Source of the DNA: Anaerolineaceae bacterium UBA2274
Lineage (GTDB): Bacteria; Chloroflexota; Anaerolineae; Anaerolineales; Anaerolineaceae
Reading direction: 5' to 3'
Length of the DNA: 30,003 bases
Assembly (NCBI GenBank): GCA_002347705.1
Contig: DDWY01000102.1
Span: forward strand, 1 to 30,003
Shown here piece by piece: positions 24,305 to 30,003 of the stretch. The notes below the pieces were generated by a model. It did not search any database and was not told the DNA's origin. It saw only the letters and a program-made list of their open reading frames with translations. A program made the position numbers and the translations under genes. How positions within the stretch are numbered: the first letter of the stretch is position 1; each line of letters begins with the position of its first letter.

Positions 24305-25624
24305 ATGTCGATTGCAGAAAAAATTGGTGTCCATGTTCCTGAAGTTCTCCTGCCGGTTAAGGAGATCGATCCTCATAAGTGGGCGGTGATTGCCTGCGAT
24401 CAATTTACTTCGCAGCCGGAATATTGGGACAAAGTCGCTCAAACCGTTGGAGATGCTCCTTCAACCTTCCACCTGATCCTCCCCGAAGCCTGGTTGCATG
24501 CCCCGGACGTGAAGGACCGTATCCGCAAAAGTCAACAAGCCATGCAGGATTATCTCGACAATGGAATTTTGGAATCCCACAAAGGTTTTGTTTTTGTTGA
24601 ACGCCAGGTTGCGGACAAAGTTCAGTCAGGGCTGGTCGTCGCGCTCGACCTGGAATGTTACGACTACAACAAGGGCTCCCAAACACTCATCCGCGCCACC
24701 GAAGGCACCATCCTTGACCGCCTTCCCCCACGCATGGAAGTCCGCCGCGACGCTCTGCTCGAATCCCCTCATATCCTTGTGCTCTACGATGATCCGAAAG
24801 GTGTTGTACTTTCTGAAATTCTCGCGCGAAAGCAGGAACTTCCACTTGCCTACGACTTTGAACTGATGGCTGGCAGTGGTCATCTTGCGGGACGGCTCAT
24901 TGAAGATCCTGCTCTGATCGATAGCGTCCTCGAAGGACTGAACTCTCTCATCGAACCCACAAACTACGCGCAAAAATATGACCTGAAAGATGCAGAATCC
25001 CCCTTGCTCTTTGCCATGGGCGATGGAAACCACTCCCTCGCAACTGCCAAAGCCATCTGGGAGGAACTCAAACCCCATGCAAGCCCGGACCATCCTTCAC
25101 GTTACGCGCTAGTCGAGCTGGTCAACCTGCACGATCCTTCCTTAAATTTTGAGCCCATCCACCGCATGCTGTTCAATCCTGGGGAAGATTTTGAGACAAG
25201 CCTGCAGTTGTTTTTTGCTGAAAAGCTCACCCTTGAATCCATCGCGGACATGCCCACCCTTATCTCTGAAGTCTCAAAATCCACCTCCACCCAGCAGCGG
25301 TTTGGCATGATCCAGCCCGACTCGTACATCCTGATTACTCTTGATCACCCGATCCACAACCTCCCCGCCGGCAATTTGCAGCAGTTCCTTGACCTTTACC
25401 TCAAAAGCCATCCCAACACTAAGATCGATTATGTCCATGGAGATGATACGGTAGATGAACTGGGACGCAAGCCCGGAAATATTGGCTTCTTCCTGCCCCC
25501 CATAAGTAAGGAATCATTCTTCCGGTCGGTCATCGTAGATGGTGCCCTTCCGCGAAAAACCTTCTCGATGAACCATGCCAGGGACAAGCGCTTCTACATG
25601 GAATGCCGGAAAATCAAACCTTGA
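24305..25624 (+). CDS. DUF1015 family protein
   Basis: A 439-aa protein of normal DUF1015 length; the family is conserved but its function is not established. Seen: WAVIACDQFTSQPEYW (about 26-41) near the N-terminus, LIRATEGTILDRLPPR (128-143), and the family hallmark FAMGDGNHSLATAKA (236-250). Start: the frame is open much further upstream through the heptamer array, and another ATG lies at 24272. ATG at 24305 has AAAGGA about 8 nt upstream, begins at the conserved MSIAEKIGV and leaves room for a -10 at 24265. Its stop codon overlaps the recA -35. Confidence 0.88.
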   Translation: MSIAEKIGVHVPEVLLPVKEIDPHKWAVIACDQFTSQPEYWDKVAQTVGDAPSTFHLILPEAWLHAPDVKDRIRKSQQAMQDYLDNGILESHKGFVFVERQVADKVQSGLVVALDLECYDYNKGSQTLIRATEGTILDRLPPRMEVRRDALLESPHILVLYDDPKGVVLSEILARKQELPLAYDFELMAGSGHLAGRLIEDPALIDSVLEGLNSLIEPTNYAQKYDLKDAESPLLFAMGDGNHSLATAKAIWEELKPHASPDHPSRYALVELVNLHDPSLNFEPIHRMLFNPGEDFETSLQLFFAEKLTLESIADMPTLISEVSKSTSTQQRFGMIQPDSYILITLDHPIHNLPAGNLQQFLDLYLKSHPNTKIDYVHGDDTVDELGRKPGNIGFFLPPISKESFFRSVIVDGALPRKTFSMNHARDKRFYMECRKIKP

Positions 25625-25648
25625 CGCCTCGAACAAGTGTGCTATATT
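25621..25648 (+). promoter_or_regulatory. recA promoter with LexA-box-like site in the spacer
   Basis: TTGACG (25621-25626) and TATATT (25643-25648) are 16 bp apart. Between them CGAAC-AAGT-GTGCT (25630-25643) matches 7 of 8 bases of GAAC-N4-GTTC, the core of the Gram-positive LexA box. A repressor there would block RNA polymerase directly. The -35 overlaps the DUF1015 stop codon. Confidence 0.65.
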
Positions 25649-25682
25649 TAACCTATCCAAACTAATAGATCTGGGAGAAACA

Positions 25683-26789
25683 ATGGCTGCCCGAAAAGCA
25701 TCAACAACAAGCAAACAACAAGCTACTGACCAAAACATGGAAGAAGCAAAAAAGGTCGTGCTCGATCGCGCCTTAAGCGATATCATCAAAAAATATGGCG
25801 AGGGCAGCATCATGCGCCTTGGCGAAGCTCATCAAATGCAAGTGGAAGCTATTCCCACCGGCTCCCTTTCGCTGGACGTCGCGCTGGGCGTCGGGGGCAT
25901 CCCCAAAGCTCGCATTACTGAGATTTACGGTCCTGAGTCCTCCGGTAAGACCACCCTCTGCCAGCACATCGTCGCAGAGTGCCAGGCACGCGGCGGCACC
26001 GCGGCTTTCATCGACATGGAACACGCTCTCGATCCTGTCTACGCTGCCAAATGCGGTGTCAAAATCGATGAACTTCTCATCTCTCAGCCAGATACCGGCG
26101 AACAGGCACTTGAAATCGCCGAGACGCTGGTGCGTTCAAGCGCTGTGGACCTGGTCGTCATCGACTCTGTCGCCGCCCTTGTGCCGCGCTCGGAAATCGA
26201 AGGGGATATGGGCGACCCCACCATGGGCGTCCAGGCACGCCTTATGTCCCAGGCGCTGCGCAAGCTTTCGGGCGCGATCAACCAGACCAAGACCGCCGTG
26301 ATCTTCACCAACCAACTGCGCCAAAAAATTGGCGTCATGTTTGGCAACCCGGAAACAACCACCGGCGGCATGGCGCTGAAATTTTACGCGTCTGTCCGGC
26401 TTGACGTCCGCCGTGTTCAGTCCATCAAAGTCGGCGCCGAAATCGTGGGTAACCGCGTACGTGTGCGCGTGGTGAAAAACAAAGTTTCAGCCCCCTTCCG
26501 TTCTGCAGAATTCGACATCATGTACAACGAAGGCATCTCCAAGTCTGGCGACATTCTTGATCTGGCTACCTCCCTTGAGGTTATTGACAAGCGCGGCTCT
26601 TTTTATTCCTACAAGGATCAGCGCCTTGGGCAGGGACGTGAAGCTTCCAAGAATTACCTGGTCCAGAACCCGGAGATCATGCAGGAAATTGAGGATTCTG
26701 TCCGTGCCCTGGCCAATACTGAGGTGCTCAGCGGCACATTTGACATTTCAGGCGATAGTGGAGATGATTTAAGCGACGGCGATTCTTGA
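25683..26789 (+). CDS. recA: recombinase RecA
   Basis: A 368-aa protein; E. coli RecA has 353. Walker A is GPESSGKT (83-90), FIDMEHALDP (109-118) and VVIDSVAALVPRSEIEG follow with Walker B, then MGVQARLMSQALRKLSG, FTNQLRQKIGVMFGNPETTTGG (loop L2 region), and a C-terminal acidic tail (SGDSGDDLSDGDS). It coats single-stranded DNA, drives strand exchange and triggers LexA self-cleavage. The frame is open upstream, but ATG at 25683 is preceded by GGGAG (25673-25677) and by the promoter. The first 20 residues are Ser/Thr/Gln-rich and not part of the fold. The usual GDSHMG segment reads GDPTMG here. Confidence 0.97.
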   Translation: MAARKASTTSKQQATDQNMEEAKKVVLDRALSDIIKKYGEGSIMRLGEAHQMQVEAIPTGSLSLDVALGVGGIPKARITEIYGPESSGKTTLCQHIVAECQARGGTAAFIDMEHALDPVYAAKCGVKIDELLISQPDTGEQALEIAETLVRSSAVDLVVIDSVAALVPRSEIEGDMGDPTMGVQARLMSQALRKLSGAINQTKTAVIFTNQLRQKIGVMFGNPETTTGGMALKFYASVRLDVRRVQSIKVGAEIVGNRVRVRVVKNKVSAPFRSAEFDIMYNEGISKSGDILDLATSLEVIDKRGSFYSYKDQRLGQGREASKNYLVQNPEIMQEIEDSVRALANTEVLSGTFDISGDSGDDLSDGDS

Positions 26790-26809
26790 TCCGTAGACAC
26801 TAAATTATG

Positions 26810-26870
26810 AAGGTTTTGTGGTTTTGAAATGCGAAATTGAGGTCAAAACCGCAAAACCTCATTTTATTTG
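26810..26870 (+). terminator. Rho-independent terminator after recA, long stem
   Basis: 26811-26827 pairs with 26843-26859 over 17 positions with one G-U, loop 15 nt, then ATTTTATTT. The stem is long and AT-rich in parts. It begins 20 bp after the recA stop. Confidence 0.85.
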
Positions 26871-27130
26871 CTTAGAGTGGGTCGGCGTCAGATACTCTTA
26901 ACCCACCTGACCGTATAAATAGCCAATCGACCACTAACATTTATTCCATTGCGAACACAGCAGTATGTGCCCGCATGACAGGGTATGGCGATTTGCTTGA
27001 AAATCTGTCATAGGGAACCTCATTTGTGAAGCGATCTAAACTGCTAGCCGATCACACTAATAAAGTTTCGACAGCCACCCTTTTCGTTAGTTTGCATATA
27101 TTTCAGATTGCCACACTTGAGAGATTTAAA
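26871..27130. other. non-coding gap between recA and ahcY, no gene seen
   Basis: Only weak inverted repeats were found: GTGGGT/ACCCAC around 26877-26916 and ATGACAG (26975-26981) with CTGTCAT (27005-27011). A 62-codon plus-strand frame at 27026 has no SD and no recognisable content. The gap lies between convergent genes. Confidence 0.5.
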
Positions 27131-27159
27131 GCCGGATTGAAAATCGCAGTCCGGCCTAC
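27131..27159 (-). repeat. REP-like element: GTAG plus hairpin
   Basis: GCCGGATT (27131-27138) pairs with AGTCCGGC (27148-27155), 7 of 8 bp, loop 9 nt. On the minus strand GTAG (27159-27156) directly precedes the stem, as at 10361, 18766 and 18986. Confidence 0.55.
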
Positions 27160-27165
27160 GGTAAA

Positions 27166-27198
27166 GAAAAAAAAGGAGCTGGCTTTCACCAACTCCTT
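27166..27198 (-). terminator. Rho-independent terminator after ahcY
   Basis: In minus-strand sense AAGGAGTTGG pairs with CCAGCTCCTT (10 bp, one G-U; 27198-27189 and 27182-27173), loop TGAAAG, followed by a run of eight T. It closes the kinase-ahcY unit. Confidence 0.93.
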
Positions 27199-27218
27199 CC
27201 ACCTTCAAACCTAAAATC

Positions 27219-28478
27219 CTACGTTCCCTCTTCCCAGGAACCGAGGTATTTCACCTGCTCGTCGGTCAGCTTGTCGATCTTTACACCCATCGCAATCAGT
27301 TTGAGGCGCGCGATCTCGCGGTCAATCTCTTCAGGTACGTTGTAAACCTTCTTTTCAAGTCCGTCCGCGTTTTTGATCATGTACTCTGCTCCCAAGGCCT
27401 GGTTGGCAAAAGACATATCCATCACCGACGCGGGGTGCCCTTCGGCGGCTGCCAGGTTGAGCAATCGGCCTTCACCGAGGATGTTGATCACCCGCCCATC
27501 CTTCAGTTCGTAGCTTTCCACAAAAGGTCTCACCAGCCGCTTGGCAGTTGCCATCTCTTCGAGGGCGGGGATGTTGATTTCCACATTGAAGTGACCAGAA
27601 TTACCGACCAAAGCGCCGTCCTTCATCACCTCAAAGTGGTGCTTATCCACCACGTTCAGATCGCCAGTCAGCGTGATGAAAATATCGCCTATTGGCGCGG
27701 CTTCCATCATGGGCATCACCCTAAATCCGTCCATAACGGCTTCGAGTGCCACCATCGGATCCACCTCAGTCACGACCACGTTCGCGCCCATACCCCTCGC
27801 GCGCATCGCCAGACCGCGTCCGCACCAGCCATAGCCAGCCACCACGAAGGTCTTGCCAGCCAGGAGCACGTTCGTCGCCCGCAGGATGCCATCGATTGTG
27901 GACTGCCCTGTGCCGTAGCGGTTATCGAAGAAGTGCTTGGTCATGGCGTCGTTAACCGCCATCACCGGGAACTCCAGCATCTTATCCGCTGCCATCGCGC
28001 GCAGCCGGATCACACCAGTGGTCGTCTCTTCCGTGCCGCCGATGATGTTTGGGAGCAGGTCACGCCGCTCTTTGTGGATCGTGCTCACCAAATCCGCGCC
28101 ATCATCCATGGTGATGTGCGGAGCGTGGTCAATTGCGGCGCGCAGGTTTTTGTAGTAAGTCTTGTCGTCCTCGCCCTTGATCGCGTAAACCGGGATCTCG
28201 TACTGCGAAACCAATGCGGCAGCCACGTCATCCTGCGTCGAAAGTGGATTGGAGGCCGTCAACACGATATCCGCGCCGCCAGCCTGCATCGTGCGCATCA
28301 AGTTCGCGGTCTCAGTCGTCACGTGCATACAGCAAGACATGCGAATGCCCTCAAAAGGTCGTTCGCGGCGGAAGCGCTCTTCCAAAATCGCCAGCACTGG
28401 CATCTCGCGTGCCGCCCAATCCATCCGGCGGCGTCCGCCTTCTGCCATGTTTAAATCTTTAATGTTGTAATTCTCCAT
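27219..28478 (-). CDS. ahcY: S-adenosylhomocysteine hydrolase
   Basis: A 419-aa protein. HVTTETANL (52-60), GGTEETTTGVIRL (147-159), NDAMTKHFFDNRYGTGQS (176-193, with D177 and K181 as the usual catalytic pair), and the NAD-binding GYGWCGRG (215-222) are all intact. It splits S-adenosylhomocysteine to adenosine and homocysteine with a bound NAD. It is the short form: the roughly 40-residue insertion of many proteobacterial enzymes is absent, and the C-terminus ends YLGSWEEGT rather than the PFKPDHYRY-type end. SD GGAGAGG is just before ATG. It lies 22 bp after a nucleoside-kinase-like gene, which would consume the adenosine made. Confidence 0.96.
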   Translation of the reverse strand: MENYNIKDLNMAEGGRRRMDWAAREMPVLAILEERFRRERPFEGIRMSCCMHVTTETANLMRTMQAGGADIVLTASNPLSTQDDVAAALVSQYEIPVYAIKGEDDKTYYKNLRAAIDHAPHITMDDGADLVSTIHKERRDLLPNIIGGTEETTTGVIRLRAMAADKMLEFPVMAVNDAMTKHFFDNRYGTGQSTIDGILRATNVLLAGKTFVVAGYGWCGRGLAMRARGMGANVVVTEVDPMVALEAVMDGFRVMPMMEAAPIGDIFITLTGDLNVVDKHHFEVMKDGALVGNSGHFNVEINIPALEEMATAKRLVRPFVESYELKDGRVINILGEGRLLNLAAAEGHPASVMDMSFANQALGAEYMIKNADGLEKKVYNVPEEIDREIARLKLIAMGVKIDKLTDEQVKYLGSWEEGT

Positions 28479-28500
28479 TGCCTCTCCAATAATTTAGTTT

Positions 28501-29454
28501 TTAAATCTCATCCAGCAAGCCTTCATCATCGAAGTGCTCACGGTAAAATGCAACAAACTCAGGCCAAGTGTACTTGTGACACTGTGGTCCTACTTCCTTT
28601 ATACAATACGCCGCGGCTGTATTGCCGATCTCAACGCAGACCTTCAGCGGCAGTCCTGCCATGTAACCCCGCAAAAAGCCGCCCCTAAAAGCGTCCCCCA
28701 CTCCGGTCGGGTCCTTTACGTCCAACCCGCCAATCGCCGGCACCACGCAGTCCACCCCTTCTGCCACGACGCGCGCACCGTGTTCGGCTAATGTTACCAC
28801 TGTAAATGCCGGTTTTGCCAGGATCTCTTTAGCGCTCCAACCAGTGTGCTTCTGCATAAGCTCAAATTCATACTCATTGATGAACATTCCGTGCGCATTT
28901 TCCACTCCGTCACGCATCACGTCAGCGTCCAGGCTGATGATCTGCTGACCCGGGTCAAACAGCATCCTTAGCCCCAGTTCCGGTGCTTCAGAGATGTAGC
29001 GCTGCATTGTCCGCGGATCTGTAGGCGAGACCATCACAAAATCATCCGCCTCAAAATCCGCTTCCGCTAGGGGTAAATCAGCCGAGTCTGCCATCGCGCC
29101 GGTATAAAAAGTGGAGATCTGCGCGTTCGAGCGATCGGTCGTGGCAAAAAACGAAGCCGTAAATTTTTCAGGGATGATCTTTACGCCGCTGGTATCCACT
29201 CCCAACTGCTCCAGCCGTCGGGCGTAGTCGCCAAAATCCTGCCCGGCAGTCGAGAACAAATAGGCATTGCCGCCCAGCATCGCCAGGGTATAGGCAATAT
29301 TCGGACCCACTCCTCCATCCTGCTTGATCATGTCGTGCACCAAAAATGACAACGATATCTTGTCCAGGTGCTCAGCAATCAGGTGATCCTTAAATAAACC
29401 AGGAAACTGCATTAAATAATCAAAGGCGATCGAGCCGGTCAATATTACTTTCAT
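28501..29454 (-). CDS. PfkB-family kinase, probable adenosine/nucleoside kinase
   Basis: A 317-aa ribokinase-fold protein. The substrate-side motif is GGVGPNIAYTLAMLGG (47-62), and the ATP and catalytic motif is DPTGVGDAFRGGFL (248-261) with D254 as the general base. VILTGSIAFDYLMQFPG (3-19) at the start resembles the nucleoside or adenosine kinase branch (archaeal nucleoside kinase-like) rather than fructokinase. The strongest functional clue is position: ahcY follows 22 bp downstream in the same orientation, so phosphorylating adenosine to AMP would pull the otherwise reversible hydrolase forward. A sugar kinase cannot be excluded by sequence alone. SD GGGAG lies upstream of ATG. Confidence 0.82.
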   Translation of the reverse strand: MKVILTGSIAFDYLMQFPGLFKDHLIAEHLDKISLSFLVHDMIKQDGGVGPNIAYTLAMLGGNAYLFSTAGQDFGDYARRLEQLGVDTSGVKIIPEKFTASFFATTDRSNAQISTFYTGAMADSADLPLAEADFEADDFVMVSPTDPRTMQRYISEAPELGLRMLFDPGQQIISLDADVMRDGVENAHGMFINEYEFELMQKHTGWSAKEILAKPAFTVVTLAEHGARVVAEGVDCVVPAIGGLDVKDPTGVGDAFRGGFLRGYMAGLPLKVCVEIGNTAAAYCIKEVGPQCHKYTWPEFVAFYREHFDDEGLLDEI

Positions 29455-29739
29455 GCTTATCTCTCCCTGTCAATCCGGGTCTCACCCCGGAAAGTTGGTT
29501 TGAACAGTATGCCGTCTGCCGGCTCTCTCCGATCGATCAAACGGGTCGTCTGGCAGCGCTTTACGGTAAATAATCTCATTTTACTGGGGATGAGCGCTTG
29601 TTGGCGAACGAGTTTTGAGCGGTGTGTAGCATGCCACTCAGGGGCTGTCATGTTTCCTCACAAAAAGACGCCATCCGGCGCTTGTCAATGCCAATAGTCT
29701 ATCACGGCTGGGGGTAAGTGTCAAAAAAATATAGAGGAG
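29455..29739. other. non-coding gap upstream of the kinase-ahcY unit
   Basis: It should hold the kinase-ahcY promoter, but no convincing -35/-10 pair was found. On the minus strand a 5-bp GC stem with GGAT loop and CTTTTTG (29681-29662) could be a weak terminator for transcripts entering from the IS side. CTGCC/GGCAG can form a small leader hairpin near 29516-29555. Confidence 0.4.
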
Positions 29740-29825
29740 GGTGTTGAAAAACAAGTTCAAAATTGACGTTTTAGGCAAAATATGATTCAATTAGAACAGT
29801 CTAATCCCAACCCTGAGAGGCAACG
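29738..29825 (+). mobile_element. likely left end of an insertion sequence
   Basis: AGGGTGTTGAAAAACAAG (about 29738-29755) resembles IS terminal repeats that start GTGTTGAAAAA. It is followed at 86 bp by a transposase start. The other end and any target duplication lie outside the window, so the boundary is inferred. Confidence 0.35.
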
Positions 29826-30003
29826 ATGGAAAAACAACGGTATGTAGAAAGCGGCGAGAATTCCTTTTACGGGCAGTATCTCTATGATCAGATCGTGCCT
29901 GACAAACATTTTCTTCGCATGCTGAACGAAATCATCGACTGGAAACGCTACACCCGCAAGCTGATCCGCTTATACAAGGGGGAAGGGGTGGTTGGTCGTC
30001 CAC
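29826..30003 (+). CDS. transposase N-terminus (IS1182/IS5-like), cut by window edge
   Basis: ATG at 29826, with GAGAGG 6 nt upstream, opens a frame of 59 codons that runs off the right edge. The peptide has FYGQYLYDQIVPDKHFLR (14-31), then LNEIIDWKRYTRKL and LYKGEGVVGRP. This is the N-terminal domain seen in IS1182-type DDE transposases, ahead of the catalytic domain. It is too short to see catalytic residues or to judge whether the element is intact. Confidence 0.75.
   Translation, partial: MEKQRYVESGENSFYGQYLYDQIVPDKHFLRMLNEIIDWKRYTRKLIRLYKGEGVVGRP

Noticed and set aside
26975..27011. ATGACAG/CTGTCAT hairpin as a terminator or operator
   Set aside because: Only 7 bp with a 23-nt loop, no T run and no promoter next to it.
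27435..28454. 339-codon plus-strand open frame
   Set aside because: Antisense to ahcY, whose catalytic and NAD motifs are intact; the His/Arg-rich peptide is a mirror artefact.
29500..29600. SAH riboswitch upstream of the kinase-ahcY unit
   Set aside because: The leader contains AGCGCTGCC, a little like the conserved core, but the other conserved segments (the GAGG-type purine block and CCAGGCTCGG-type partner) are missing.

Overview
The window looks like a chromosomal piece of an Anaerolineae-type Chloroflexota (Chloroflexi) bacterium. This rests on gene content read by eye, not on a database search. The pointers are: a mevalonate kinase next to an isopentenyl phosphate kinase (the alternative mevalonate route known from Chloroflexi), a DUF2298 'YYY' membrane protein (a family of Chlorobi, Chloroflexi and archaea), a topoisomerase I with an extra N-terminal zinc ribbon, the short form of S-adenosylhomocysteine hydrolase, and moderate G+C. 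Genes are dense and mostly housekeeping. No tRNA, rRNA or CRISPR array was seen.

Layout. (1) 1-10201, minus strand: one tightly packed unit read leftwards: lepA, a flippase-like membrane protein, a GT4 glycosyltransferase, a methyltransferase, a GT-C/GT39 membrane glycosyltransferase, and a giant GT39 + DUF2298 protein cut by the left edge. Apart from lepA this is a surface polysaccharide or glycolipid assembly set. (2) 10202-10594: a repeat-rich gap with three 12-bp repeats, a GTAG-hairpin (REP-like) element and 15 heptamer repeats. (3) 10595-14920, plus strand: a UbiA-family polyprenyl-phosphate phosphoribosyltransferase, mevalonate kinase and isopentenyl phosphate kinase, then dGTPase and greA, closed by a strong terminator. 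(4) 15003-22824, minus strand: ffh-rpsP-khpA-rimM-dprA, then, after a REP-rich gap, topA and an uncharacterised two-TM protein whose ribosome binding site lies in a perfect 10-bp inverted repeat. (5) 23239-26789, plus strand: degV, a DUF1015 protein and recA; recA has a promoter with a LexA-box-like site between -35 and -10. (6) 27219-29454, minus strand: a PfkB-type nucleoside kinase and ahcY, which together would clear S-adenosylhomocysteine and adenosine. (7) The right edge holds the start of an IS transposase.

How it fits together. Mevalonate and isopentenyl phosphate kinases supply C5 units for polyprenyl phosphates. The UbiA protein would use such a lipid, and the GT39/DUF2298 enzymes normally use polyprenyl-phosphate-linked sugars, so regions 1 and 3 may serve the same envelope pathway although they are divergently transcribed.

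The most unusual non-coding content is two dispersed repeat families. One is a 7-bp tandem repeat, (T/C)A(T/C)CACC, in three gaps and always C-rich on the plus strand. The other is a set of hairpins preceded directly by GTAG, the layout of REP elements mobilised by RAYT (TnpA-REP) enzymes. Neither is explained by the genes in the window.
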